DNA from: Parundibacterium terreum
GTDB lineage: Bacteria > Pseudomonadota > Gammaproteobacteria > Burkholderiales > Burkholderiaceae_D
Assembly (NCBI RefSeq): GCF_014636315.1
Contig: NZ_BMED01000003.1
Span: forward strand, 248,001-312,000
DNA: 64,000 bases
Direction: 5' to 3'
The translations under genes and the position numbers were made by a program. Positions 28,797 through 37,001 of this stretch are shown piece after piece (the first letter of the stretch is position 1; every line of letters begins with the position of its first letter). The notes under the pieces were generated by a model. The model was not told where the DNA came from. It saw only the letters and a program-made list of their open reading frames with translations, and searched no databases.

Positions 28797-29666
28797 ATGG
28801 CAACAGCACCATATCCACCAGAAGCAAAGAAACCTGCAGCTAAGAAGCCGGCAGCCAAAAAAGCAGCAGCTAAGCCAGCAGCGAAAGCAGCAGCCAAGCC
28901 AGCGGCAAAACCTGCAGCTAAAAAAGCAGCAGCTAAGCCAGCAGCAAAAGCAGCAGCTAAGCCAGTAGCGAAAAAAGCGGCAGCTAAGCCAGCGGCAAAA
29001 CCTGCAGCTAAAAAAGCAGCAGCTAAGCCAGCAGCAAAAGCAGCAGCTAAGCCAGTAGCGAAAAAAGCAGCAGCTAAGCCAGCAGCAAAACCTGCAGCTA
29101 AAAAAGCAGCAGCTAAGCCAGTAGCTAAGAAAGCAGCAGCTAAGCCAGTAGCGAAAAAAGCAGCAGCTAAGCCAGCAGCAAAACCTGCAGCTAAAAAAGC
29201 AGCAGCTAAGCCAGCAGCTAAAAAAGTAGCAGCTAAGCCAGCAGCTAAAAAAGTAGCAGCTAAGCCAGCAGCTAAAAAAGCAGCAGCTAAGCCAGCAGCT
29301 AAAAAAGTAGCAGCTAAGCCAGCAGCTAAAAAAGTAGCAGCTAAGCCAGCAGCTAAAAAAGCAGTAGCTAAACCAGCAGCTAAACCAGCAGCTAAAAAAG
29401 CGGCAGCTAAGCCAGCAGCAAAGGCAGCGGCTAAGCCAGCAGCAAAAAAGCCGGCAGCTAAGCCAGCAGCGAAGGCAGCAGCTAAACCTGCGGCCAAACC
29501 TGCAGCGGCTAAGAAGCCAGCAGCGGCTAAAAAACCGGCAGCAGCCAAGCCAGCAGCAGCTAAACCTGCTGTAGTAGCAGCGGCCAAGCCAGCTACACCT
29601 GATGCAAAGACCGTTGTTAGCCCAACAGCAGCATGGCCTTTCCCTACAGGTGCACGTCCAGCATAA
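28797..29666 (+). CDS. Histone H1-like Lys/Ala/Pro-rich protein
   Basis: 289 aa, almost wholly built from AAKPAAKKAAAK-type units (residues 10-265), with the head MATAPYPPEAKKPAAKKPAA and a short non-repetitive end (TPDAKTVVSPTAAWPFPTGARPA, about 267-289). Such very basic proteins resemble eukaryotic histone H1 tails and the Bordetella BpH1 type and are thought to bind and compact DNA. No other domain is present. The strong site GAAGGAG precedes the ATG. The head is shared with the SWIB protein at 10243-10638. Flanked by a structured leader and a terminator, so monocistronic. Confidence 0.88.
   Translation: MATAPYPPEAKKPAAKKPAAKKAAAKPAAKAAAKPAAKPAAKKAAAKPAAKAAAKPVAKKAAAKPAAKPAAKKAAAKPAAKAAAKPVAKKAAAKPAAKPAAKKAAAKPVAKKAAAKPVAKKAAAKPAAKPAAKKAAAKPAAKKVAAKPAAKKVAAKPAAKKAAAKPAAKKVAAKPAAKKVAAKPAAKKAVAKPAAKPAAKKAAAKPAAKAAAKPAAKKPAAKPAAKAAAKPAAKPAAAKKPAAAKKPAAAKPAAAKPAVVAAAKPATPDAKTVVSPTAAWPFPTGARPA
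28836..29580 (+). repeat. Tandem DNA repeat encoding AAKPAAK units
   Basis: Imperfect tandem copies of a unit around gcagcagctaagccagc, mixed with gcagctaaaaaa, run through most of the H1-like gene. Several stretches are identical over more than 40 bp (for example near 28920, 29010 and 29160), so the length is likely to vary by slippage or recombination. Confidence 0.85.
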
Positions 29667-29705
29667 TTTAGCATGCTTGGAGGCCTGATCTTATTCAGGC
29701 ACAAT

Positions 29706-29744
29706 ACCCACTGTGTGATATCTGTCACCCAGTGGGTTTTTTTT
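29706..29744 (+). terminator. Terminator after the H1-like gene
   Basis: ACCCACTG/CAGTGGGT stem (29706-29713 with 29730-29737), an inner GTGA/TCAC helix, and eight T. The yggT ribosome-binding site AGGAGC begins directly after the T run. Confidence 0.85.
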
Positions 29745-29755
29745 AGGAGCAAGCT

Positions 29756-30304
29756 GTGCTGTACGGAATTTTTACCTTTGTCGTTGATACCATCGCCGGC
29801 TTGTTTGCGGGCTTCCTGCTACTCAGGTTCTGGATGCAGGTACAAAGAGTGCGCCCACCCATGGGATTGGCACAGTCCATCTATCAGCTGACCGATTGGC
29901 TGGTGCATCCTATACGCAGATTGATCCCCGGGTTTGCCGGGTATGATTGGGCAAGCCTGATCGCTGCCTTTCTGGTCGCCTTCCTGTCCACGCTGATTGA
30001 TATCTGGGCGATGCCGCAGTTTTCGTTCTATAGCCTGGCCCTGGTCGCCATATTCCGGTTGGTACAGTGGATTTTGTATGGTTTGATGGCCTTGCTGGTG
30101 ATCGAGGCCGTATTTAGCTGGGTTAACCCGCATGCACCGTTTGCACCGTTTATCCGCGCGCTGAACGAGCCCTTGCTGTCGCCTTTGCGCCGCTTGCTGC
30201 CGCCCTTGGGTGGGCTGGACTTTTCTCCACTGGTGGCGCTGATCCTGCTGCAGGTCTTGAACCGCATCCTGAACGAAATGCTGCCTGCCATCCTGATGTT
30301 GTAA
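29756..30304 (+). CDS. YggT-family membrane protein
   Basis: 182 aa with two YGGT repeats, each a pair of membrane helices plus an amphipathic segment (LVHPIRRLIPGFAG.DWASLIAAFL, and PLLSPLRRLLPPLGGLDFSPLVALI). Function is unsettled; members are linked to osmotic stress or membrane protein assembly. Starts with GTG 29756, with AGGAG 6-7 nt upstream. Confidence 0.88.
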   Translation: MLYGIFTFVVDTIAGLFAGFLLLRFWMQVQRVRPPMGLAQSIYQLTDWLVHPIRRLIPGFAGYDWASLIAAFLVAFLSTLIDIWAMPQFSFYSLALVAIFRLVQWILYGLMALLVIEAVFSWVNPHAPFAPFIRALNEPLLSPLRRLLPPLGGLDFSPLVALILLQVLNRILNEMLPAILML

Positions 30305-30315
30305 GCTTTAGCAAC

Positions 30316-30345
30316 GCGCCTGGGAAAGGACTATTCCTCAGGCGC
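30316..30345. terminator. Hairpin between converging yggT and lacI-type gene
   Basis: GCGCCTG/CAGGCGC, 7-bp perfect arms with a 16-nt loop that can pair further. No clear T run on either strand, so termination strength is doubtful. Confidence 0.4.
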
Positions 30346-30384
30346 TACGCTGTCTTTCGTCTCTCAGCTTCCCGTTCTCTCTTC

Positions 30385-31392
30385 TCAGCTGGATTTCAGC
30401 GGAGCGGTGGATTGCCTGACCGTCAGGCCGGTTGCCAGCAATTCACGGCGAAACGGCAGTTCCGAGTTATTGATCCTGTCCACCAGCACCCGCGCTGTCA
30501 GCACGCCGATATCGTATTTAGGCTGTACCACGGTAGTCAGCGGCGGCGTGCTGAAGGACGCCAGCGCGATATCATCGTAGCCTATCACCGACAACTCTTC
30601 CGGTATCTTGATTCCCGCCTGGTTGGCCGCGCAAATGCCGCCTATTGCCATCAGGTCATTGCTGACGAAGATGGCAGTGGGGGGATTGGCCAGCGCCAGC
30701 AGTTGCTGGAAGGCGGTGAACCCGCCCTGGCTGGTAAAGTCGCTATGCAGCAGATTGTCTTCCCGGAAAGCCACGCCGGCTTCTGCCAGCGCCTTCATAT
30801 AGCCGCTGACGCGGTCGCGGCTGGGCAGCAGGTCTTGCGGGCCGGAGACGCAGGCGATATTCCTGTGGCCCAGGTCCAGCAGGTATTTGGTCGCCAGGTA
30901 GCCGCCCTGTTCATGGTTGGATTCAATGAAATCCGCTGCCACGCCGGTCAATTCCCGGTCAACCAGCACCTTGGGGATGCTTTCATCGTCCAGCAACTGG
31001 CTCAGTTCCGCATCGGAGCCGGATGACACCAGGATCAGGCCGTCTATGCGTTTTTCCATCAAGACACGGATATAGGCGACCTGCTTCTTCGGGTCGTCAT
31101 AGGAATTGCACAGGATGATGTTATAGCCCAGCTTGAAAGACTCATCCTCTATGCCCTGTATCAATTCGGCGAAATAGGGATTGGAGTTATTGGGGATCAT
31201 CATCCCTATCGTATGTGTCCTGTCGTTCTTCAGGCTGCGCGCCACCGCGCTGGGTATATACCGCAATTCCTGGATGACGTTCAGCACCCGCTCGCGCACG
31301 TCGCTACTGACGACACGCGTGTTATTGATGACGTGGGATACCGTGGTAGTTGATACTCTTGCCTTCTCCGCTACCTGTTTCATTGTTGCCAT
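30385..31392 (-). CDS. LacI-family regulator, RbsR-like
   Basis: 335 aa. N-terminal LacI helix-turn-helix (MATMKQVAEKARVSTTTVSHVINNT), hinge helix RYIPSAVARSLK, then a periplasmic-binding-protein-like sugar domain (NPYFAELIQGIEDE, VDRELTG, IFVSNDLMAIGG, VIGYDDIALASFSTPPLTTV). The N-terminus is close to E. coli RbsR, so a ribose-type effector is plausible. ATG 31392 is chosen because it matches RbsR and has AGGCAGGG upstream; a TTG at 31416 is in frame. No sugar gene adjoins it. A LacI-type operator lies 23 kb away between rbsK and psuK, suggesting a target there. Confidence 0.85.
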   Translation of the reverse strand: MATMKQVAEKARVSTTTVSHVINNTRVVSSDVRERVLNVIQELRYIPSAVARSLKNDRTHTIGMMIPNNSNPYFAELIQGIEDESFKLGYNIILCNSYDDPKKQVAYIRVLMEKRIDGLILVSSGSDAELSQLLDDESIPKVLVDRELTGVAADFIESNHEQGGYLATKYLLDLGHRNIACVSGPQDLLPSRDRVSGYMKALAEAGVAFREDNLLHSDFTSQGGFTAFQQLLALANPPTAIFVSNDLMAIGGICAANQAGIKIPEELSVIGYDDIALASFSTPPLTTVVQPKYDIGVLTARVLVDRINNSELPFRRELLATGLTVRQSTAPLKSS

Positions 31393-31554
31393 AAATACCC
31401 TGCCTTTCTTCGACAAGATTATGACTCAGGAAATCAGATAAACCAAAATTTTTGGCGGGAATTCTTGCCGCAAACCGAATTCTTTTGCGAGAAAGCTGCG
31501 ATCCGTCATTTAGCCGCACTCTGGCGGTGCATATGAGCCGCCCGCAGAGCGCAC

Positions 31555-32256
31555 TTATGCGGCTGACGGCGGGGCGCTTTCCTTCAGGCTGATGCTCGCC
31601 AGTACCATGTCGGTAATCAGTTTTTCGGCATCGGCAAAGTCGCTGCGTGTCAGTTGCTTGCGGTTCAGTACCAGGCACATCTGGGTAGAAAAATCGGCAT
31701 AGGACTGCGTCATGGCCCAGATCGTGAACAGCAGATGGGTGGCGTTGACCGGTGCTATCTTGCCCTCGCTAATCCATTGTTCAAATACGGCAATGTCCTT
31801 GCGCAGCAAGGGGATCAGCTTCTTTTTGATTTCCTGGCCGTACATGGGCGCGCCGCCTATGACTTCCATCGCATACAGGCGGGAGCCCCAGGGATGCTCG
31901 CGGGAAAAACGCAGCTTCGCCTCGACATAGCTGCGCAGCACCTGCTGCGGCTCCTTACCGGCGTCCGCCAGCAGGTTCATGCGCTCCAGCCATTCGTCCA
32001 GCACATCATCCAGCACGCGTTTATACAATGCCTGTTTGTTCGGGAAGTAATACAGCAGATTTTGCTTGGACAAGCCTGCCTGTTCGGCGATGGTGGCGAT
32101 TGACGTGCCTTCATAGCCACATTCGGCGAATATCCGCACCGCTTGCGCCAGGATGTCTGCTTCCAGCTTGTCGCGATTGATCATGCGCCTGGTACTGGCG
32201 CTGGCACCGGTCGCAGCGCCGGAGCGGGCAGGCTTGTTCAATTCAGATAAGGTCAT
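31555..32256 (-). CDS. TetR-family regulator, RutR-like
   Basis: 233 aa. TetR helix-turn-helix ILAQAVRIFAECGYEGTSIATIAEQAGLSKQNLLYYFPNKQALY followed by a ligand domain (VEAKLRFSREHPWGSRLYAMEVIGGAP, LLFTIWAMTQSYADF) that resembles E. coli RutR, the uracil/thymine-responsive repressor of pyrimidine degradation. Given here by its key parts: SKQNLLYYFPNK and IWAMTQSYADF. ATG 32256 is chosen; the upstream in-frame reading runs into the MocR gene. Sits 34 bp after that gene, probably one transcript. Likely binds the TTTACCA-N2-TGGTAAA palindromes at 33968 and 36983. Confidence 0.85.
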   Translation of the reverse strand: MTLSELNKPARSGAATGASASTRRMINRDKLEADILAQAVRIFAECGYEGTSIATIAEQAGLSKQNLLYYFPNKQALYKRVLDDVLDEWLERMNLLADAGKEPQQVLRSYVEAKLRFSREHPWGSRLYAMEVIGGAPMYGQEIKKKLIPLLRKDIAVFEQWISEGKIAPVNATHLLFTIWAMTQSYADFSTQMCLVLNRKQLTRSDFADAEKLITDMVLASISLKESAPPSAA

Positions 32257-32290
32257 AGTGGTCTCGGCAACTGGCGGATCAGGATACGGA

Positions 32291-33820
32291 TCAGGATAGG
32301 GCGTTGAATCTATCATAGGTATTGCACAGGAAAGCATGTAGTTCCGGCGTATCGGCATAGGCGATATTGAAACGGAACCACACCGTTTCAGCGGGCGCCA
32401 GCGTGAAAAAATCGCTGGGCGACAGCAGTATGCCGGACTTGAGCGCCAGGTCTGAAACGAGTTTTCCGTTGAATTCTGGCGTCGGAGGGCAGCTCCAGCC
32501 GGCACTGATGAACATGCCGCCGCGTGGTCTGGCCAGCGGCGTCAGGCCGGCGTCCAGCAGATTGCCCAAGCTGCGCTCGCGCGCCGTATTCAGTTGCAGC
32601 CGCAGCTTTTCCAGCATGCGCTTATATGGTCTGGCCGAAATCGCGTGGTACACGGCCCTTTCATTGATCTCCGATGTCGTCAGCCCTACCAGCATTTTGA
32701 CCCTGACCAGTTCAGGCACCAGCGATGCCGACGCTGCAATCGAGCCTACCCGCAGGGTTGGCGACAGGGTCTTGGAAAAACTGCCGACCCGGATGACACG
32801 GCGCAAGCCGTCCAGTGCAGCCAATGAGGCTTCATTGCGCGAGGCCGGCGCCAGCAACTCGCGGTAGATATCATCTTCCACCAGCCAGAAATCAAACTGC
32901 TCCGCCAGTTGCAGCAGTTTGTGCGCCTGCGCCTGGCTCAACGAGGTGCCGAGCGGATTTTGCAGTACGGTATTGACGAACATCAGCTTGGGCTGATGTT
33001 CGGCGACCCGTTGCAGCAACACATCCAGATCCAAGCCGCTCTCCCGGCGCGGAATGCCGACCGGAATGCAGCCATGGTGGCGTATTAAAGAGATCAGGTT
33101 GCTGTAACCGGGGTCTTCGACAAATACCGTATCGCCGGGTTTGGTCAGGCTACGCAAGATCAGGTCAAACGCATGCGATGCGCCGTGCGTGAGCAGGATC
33201 TGCTCGGCCTCTACCTCAAACAATTCGTCGCTCAGTGTCGCTGCAAGATGCTGGCGCAGTGCAGGGAAACCCAGAGGGTTGCCATAACCGCGCAGCCGGC
33301 AGGCAGGAATGCGCATCGCATGGCGGACCGCATCCAGGATGGTGCTCTCGCCATACCATTCCGGCGGCAGCCAGCCTGAACCGGCGGGCAGGGCTTCGGC
33401 TACGCCGCTATATAAATCGGTGCTGAGTGCGTCTATGGTCGTCGCCAGTATCTGGTTGCCCGTGGCGGCTGCAGGCTGATGAGCGAGGCCTGGTTCGCTG
33501 CGCGCGACAAAATAGCCTGAGCCGCGGCGGGAAGACAGCAGGCCCATGGTCACCAGGCGGTCATAGGCCTCGACCACGGTAAAGGTGCTGATGCCATTGC
33601 TTTTCGCAAACTGGCGCACTGACGGCATCTTGCTGCCTATGCGCAACTCACCCTGTTGCACCAGCTTGCTGATGCTTGCCACGATCTGCTCAACCAGGCC
33701 GCCGCGCTTGGCCCGCTCCATGATCAACTGCGGCCATTGCGCGACGGACAAGGCGGGCTGCGCTGTCTGGTCCTCCCGTCTTGCCTGGTGCTTATCCTCT
33801 GCGCTCTTCGTATCCTGCAT
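32291..33820 (-). CDS. MocR-family regulator (GntR helix-turn-helix plus aminotransferase fold)
   Basis: 509 aa. GntR-type winged helix at about 40-105 (KMPSVRQFAKSNGISTFTVVEAYDRL), then a class I aminotransferase-like domain that binds PLP; the lysine of VGSFSKTLSP is the expected Schiff-base residue. MocR proteins commonly sense an amino compound with PLP and control a neighbouring aminotransferase or PLP-linked gene; the divergent omega-aminotransferase fits. ATG 33820 is preferred over GTG 33838 since GGGAG lies 7 nt upstream. Ligand unknown; beta-alanine is a reasonable guess from context. Confidence 0.87.
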   Translation of the reverse strand: MQDTKSAEDKHQARREDQTAQPALSVAQWPQLIMERAKRGGLVEQIVASISKLVQQGELRIGSKMPSVRQFAKSNGISTFTVVEAYDRLVTMGLLSSRRGSGYFVARSEPGLAHQPAAATGNQILATTIDALSTDLYSGVAEALPAGSGWLPPEWYGESTILDAVRHAMRIPACRLRGYGNPLGFPALRQHLAATLSDELFEVEAEQILLTHGASHAFDLILRSLTKPGDTVFVEDPGYSNLISLIRHHGCIPVGIPRRESGLDLDVLLQRVAEHQPKLMFVNTVLQNPLGTSLSQAQAHKLLQLAEQFDFWLVEDDIYRELLAPASRNEASLAALDGLRRVIRVGSFSKTLSPTLRVGSIAASASLVPELVRVKMLVGLTTSEINERAVYHAISARPYKRMLEKLRLQLNTARERSLGNLLDAGLTPLARPRGGMFISAGWSCPPTPEFNGKLVSDLALKSGILLSPSDFFTLAPAETVWFRFNIAYADTPELHAFLCNTYDRFNALS

Positions 33821-33967
33821 TTCCGCTCCCGAATTCACCGTCCCGCAGCATCGCTATTTACTTCGCCGGGCAAACTGTTCTGCTTCGGCTACCAATACGG
33901 TTGGCTGGATTTTCGCCTCCTGTATATGTTGCTGAGCGCTGTCTGCTGCCTACTATTGCACCATAGT

Positions 33968-33983
33968 TTTACCAATTGGTAAA
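33968..33983. promoter_or_regulatory. RutR-like operator before the aminotransferase
   Basis: Perfect 16-bp palindrome TTTACCAATTGGTAAA in the MocR/aminotransferase spacer. It shares the ACCA-N2-TGGT core of the E. coli RutR site (TTGACCA-N2-TGGTCAA). TTGCAC at 33956-33961 could be a -35 box just upstream. Confidence 0.65.
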
Positions 33984-34027
33984 TATTTTTTCCAAACTCT
34001 GTTGCCCTCAACTTTCAGGAGCCATCC

Positions 34028-35344
34028 ATGCTTGAATCACAACCCGCCGACCTCGCACCTTACTGGATGCCGTTTACAGCCAACCGCGACTTCAAGGCCA
34101 ATCCACGCTTGCTGGTGTCGGCCGAGGGCATGTATTACCGTGATGTGCACGGCAATAGCGTGCTGGACGGCGCCGCCGGATTATGGTGCGTACCGCTGGG
34201 GCATGCGCAGCCAAAAATTGTACAGGCCGTGCAAACCATGGTGGCCCAACTGGATTTCGCCCCTTCATTCCAGATGGGGCATCCGGCTGCTTTCGAGCTG
34301 GCAGAACGCCTGGATCAATACACCAATAAACGCTTCGGCAAGTTTTTTTATACCAACTCCGGCTCGGAAGCGGTAGACACCGCGCTGAAGATTGCGCTGG
34401 CCTACCACCGTGCGCGCGGTGATGCGGCGCGTACTCGGTTGATAGGCCGCGAACGCGGCTATCACGGCGTCGGCTTCGGTGGCATGTCGGTGGGCGGTAT
34501 TGCCGGCAACCGCAAGACTTTTGGCAGCCTGCTGCCTGGCGTCGACCACCTGCCGCATACGCACAACCTGGAGCAGAACAGCTATAGCCGCGGTGAGCCG
34601 GAGTGGGGCAGCCATCTGGCGGATGAGCTGGAGCGCATTGTCGCGCTGCATGACGCGTCAACGATTGCCGCTGTCATCGTCGAGCCGGTGGCGGGCTCCA
34701 CCGGCGTGCTGGTACCGCCGAAAGGCTACCTGAAGCGCCTGCGCGAAATCTGCACCAAGCACGGCATCCTGCTGATTTTCGATGAAGTCATCACCGGCTT
34801 CGGCCGCCTGACGACACCCTTTGCATTTGACTACTTTGATGTAGAGCCGGACATGGTCACCACCGCCAAGGGGCTGACCAATGGCACTGTCCCAATGGGG
34901 GCGGTATTCGTCAAGCAGCGCATCCATGATGCCTTCATGTATGGTCCGGCTGGCATAGAGTTGTTCCATGGCTATACCTATTCCGGCCATCCGCTGGCTT
35001 GCGCCGCCGGGCTGGCGACGCTGGAAGTTTTTGAGGAACAGAAAGTGCTGGAGCATGCGCGTGGCATGGCCGGGTACTGGGAAGAAGCCGTGCATTCGCT
35101 CAAAGGGCTGCCGCATGTGGTTGACCTGCGCAGCATAGGTCTGATCGCGGGCATAGAGCTGGCGCCTATCGCCGGTAAGCCGGGTGCCCGCGCCTTTGAG
35201 GCTTTCAAACGGGCCTTTGAACAGGGTGTGCTGATACGGGTGACCGGCGACATCATCGCGCTATCGCCGCCGCTGATCCTGGAGAAAAAGCATGTCGACG
35301 AGCTGTTCGGCAAGCTCAGAGACATCCTGAAAACCCTGCCGTGA
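34028..35344 (+). CDS. Omega-amino acid:pyruvate aminotransferase
   Basis: 438 aa class III aminotransferase. PLP-lysine lies in TTAKGLTNGTVPMGAV; FYTNSGSEAVDTALK and ILLIFDEVITGFGR are family motifs. In context it should convert beta-alanine plus pyruvate to malonate semialdehyde and L-alanine, the exit step of uracil degradation; 3-aminoisobutyrate from thymine would give methylmalonate semialdehyde. Ends 43 bp before mmsA. The exact substrate is inferred from context. Divergent from a MocR gene and preceded by a RutR-like operator. Confidence 0.9.
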   Translation: MLESQPADLAPYWMPFTANRDFKANPRLLVSAEGMYYRDVHGNSVLDGAAGLWCVPLGHAQPKIVQAVQTMVAQLDFAPSFQMGHPAAFELAERLDQYTNKRFGKFFYTNSGSEAVDTALKIALAYHRARGDAARTRLIGRERGYHGVGFGGMSVGGIAGNRKTFGSLLPGVDHLPHTHNLEQNSYSRGEPEWGSHLADELERIVALHDASTIAAVIVEPVAGSTGVLVPPKGYLKRLREICTKHGILLIFDEVITGFGRLTTPFAFDYFDVEPDMVTTAKGLTNGTVPMGAVFVKQRIHDAFMYGPAGIELFHGYTYSGHPLACAAGLATLEVFEEQKVLEHARGMAGYWEEAVHSLKGLPHVVDLRSIGLIAGIELAPIAGKPGARAFEAFKRAFEQGVLIRVTGDIIALSPPLILEKKHVDELFGKLRDILKTLP

Positions 35345-35387
35345 TATTCCGGACATTTAGACCTTACCTACTATATAGAAGAGAGAC

Positions 35388-36881
35388 ATGGAAACAATTA
35401 CCCATTTCATCGGCGGCAACCGAGTCGATACGCAGAGCGGACGCTATGCCGACGTATTCAATCCGGCCCTGGGTGTTGCCATAGCGCGTGTTGCGCTGGG
35501 CAGCGCGGACGAGGTTGCTGCGGCAGTCGCATCCGCCAAGGCGGCATTTCCTGCATGGTCCAATACGCCGCCGCTGGCCAGGGCCCGCGTGCTGTTCAAC
35601 TACCTGCACCTGATGCGCCAGCATGCGGATAAATTTGCCGAATTACTGACCCGCGAGCATGGCAAGACCTTTGCCGATGCACAGGGGGAAGTCGCGCGCG
35701 GCATAGAAGTGGTCGAGTTCGCGGTGGGCATACCGCAATTGTTGAAGGGCGAGTTCAGCGACCAGATCGCGCGCGGCATTGATGCCTGTTCCATGCGCCA
35801 ACCGCTGGGCGTTATCGCCGGCATCACGCCTTTCAATTTCCCGGCAATGGTGCCGATGTGGATGTTCCCTATCGCTTTGGCTTGCGGTAACACATTCATA
35901 CTGAAGCCCTCCGAGCGCGATCCTTCGCCTTCTCTGCTGCATGCAGAATTGCTTAAGCAGGCGGGTTTGCCGGATGGCGTCTTCAACGTGGTGCAGGGCG
36001 ACAAGCTTGCCGTGGATGCGCTGCTGGACCATCCCGACGTGCAGGCCATCAGCTTTGTCGGTTCTACGCCGATTGCCGAGTATATCTATAGCCGCGGTAC
36101 TGCCTGCGGCAAGCGGGTACAGGCGCTGGGTGGCGCCAAGAACCATATGGTGGTGATGCCGGATGCCGATATGGAGATGGCGGTGGATGCTCTGACAGGG
36201 GCTGCCTACGGCTCCGCCGGCGAGCGCTGCATGGCGATCTCGGTTGCGGTAGCTGTCGGCGATGCGGCCGACAAGCTGGTGGCTGCATTGGCACAGCGTA
36301 CCAGGGCCTTGAAAATCAATGACGGCATGGCTGCAGGTGCAGAAATGGGGCCGGTGGTATCGGCAGCAGCGAAAAAACGCATAGAAAGTCTGATAGGACA
36401 GGGCGTGGAAGAAGGGGCGACGCTGGTCGTGGACGGGCGCGGCTACAAGGTACCGGGGCGGGAGGCAGGCTATTTTGTCGGCGGCACACTGTTTGACCAT
36501 GTCACCGCAGACATGACAATTTACAAGGAAGAAATCTTTGGTCCTGTGCTGTGCGTATTGCGGGCACCAGACGTGGCCACGGCAGTGGAACTGGTCAACA
36601 AACATGAATATGGCAATGGCGTCGCGGTATTTACCCGTGATGGCGGCGTGGCAAGGGAGTTTGTGCGCCAGATACAGGTAGGCATGGTTGGCGTGAATAT
36701 TCCTTTGCCTGTGCCTATGGCTTTCCATAGTTTTGGCGGATGGAAACGCAGCCTGTTTGGCGATCACCATGTATATGGCCCGGAAGGTGTGCGCTTCTAT
36801 ACCCGCGTCAAGGCGGTGATGCAGCGCTGGCCGGATAGCCAGAGCTCAGGCGCTGAATTTGCCTTCCCGCAAATGAAATAA
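35388..36881 (+). CDS. mmsA: Methylmalonate/malonate-semialdehyde dehydrogenase (acylating)
   Basis: 497 aa, family length. CoA-dependent aldehyde dehydrogenase oxidising malonate or methylmalonate semialdehyde to acetyl- or propionyl-CoA with NAD+ and CO2 release. Catalytic cysteine in [14 protein letters not shown]-fold segment [16 protein letters not shown], and the MmsA-type [17 protein letters not shown] stretch are present. Uses the product of the upstream aminotransferase, completing uracil carbon flow into acetyl-CoA. Confidence 0.93.
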   Translation: METITHFIGGNRVDTQSGRYADVFNPALGVAIARVALGSADEVAAAVASAKAAFPAWSNTPPLARARVLFNYLHLMRQHADKFAELLTREHGKTFADAQGEVARGIEVVEFAVGIPQLLKGEFSDQIARGIDACSMRQPLGVIAGITPFNFPAMVPMWMFPIALACGNTFILKPSERDPSPSLLHAELLKQAGLPDGVFNVVQGDKLAVDALLDHPDVQAISFVGSTPIAEYIYSRGTACGKRVQALGGAKNHMVVMPDADMEMAVDALTGAAYGSAGERCMAISVAVAVGDAADKLVAALAQRTRALKINDGMAAGAEMGPVVSAAAKKRIESLIGQGVEEGATLVVDGRGYKVPGREAGYFVGGTLFDHVTADMTIYKEEIFGPVLCVLRAPDVATAVELVNKHEYGNGVAVFTRDGGVAREFVRQIQVGMVGVNIPLPVPMAFHSFGGWKRSLFGDHHVYGPEGVRFYTRVKAVMQRWPDSQSSGAEFAFPQMK

Positions 36882-36924
36882 GTCCTGAGCCAGACCCAAT
36901 CCAGTGCGGTAAAAGCACCACACC

Positions 36925-36962
36925 GCAGCGCTGAAAACCAAAAATTTTCACAACAGCGCTGC
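36925..36962. promoter_or_regulatory. Paired CAGCGCTG palindromes upstream of preT
   Basis: GCAGCGCTG (36925-36933) and CAGCGCTGC (36954-36962) form a perfect 9-bp inverted repeat with a 20-nt spacer; each half is itself an 8-bp palindrome, 28 bp apart centre to centre. TGCGGT/ACCGCA (36905-36927) and the NtrC-like half site GGTGCA (36969-36974) lie beside it. Could be activator sites for the sigma-54 promoter or a hairpin ending mmsA transcription. Confidence 0.35.
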
Positions 36963-36982
36963 AGTTTGGTGCAATATTAGTT

Positions 36983-36998
36983 TTTACCAGTTGGTAAA
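36983..36998. promoter_or_regulatory. RutR-like operator before preT
   Basis: TTTACCAGTTGGTAAA, differing from the site at 33968 only at the centre. It ends 3 nt before the sigma-54-type promoter at 37002. Confidence 0.7.
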
Positions 36999-37001
36999 AG
37001 T

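Noticed and set aside
31469-31489. CGCAAA-N9-TTTGCG upstream of the LacI-type gene as an autoregulatory operator
   Set aside because: The arm spacing differs from the LacI-type site at 54677 and the AANCGNTT core is missing.
33904-33919. TGGCTGGATTTTCGCC as a sigma-54 promoter for the aminotransferase
   Set aside because: It keeps GG-N10-GC but is poor in both boxes, and it does not have the operator layout seen at preT and the NCS1 gene.
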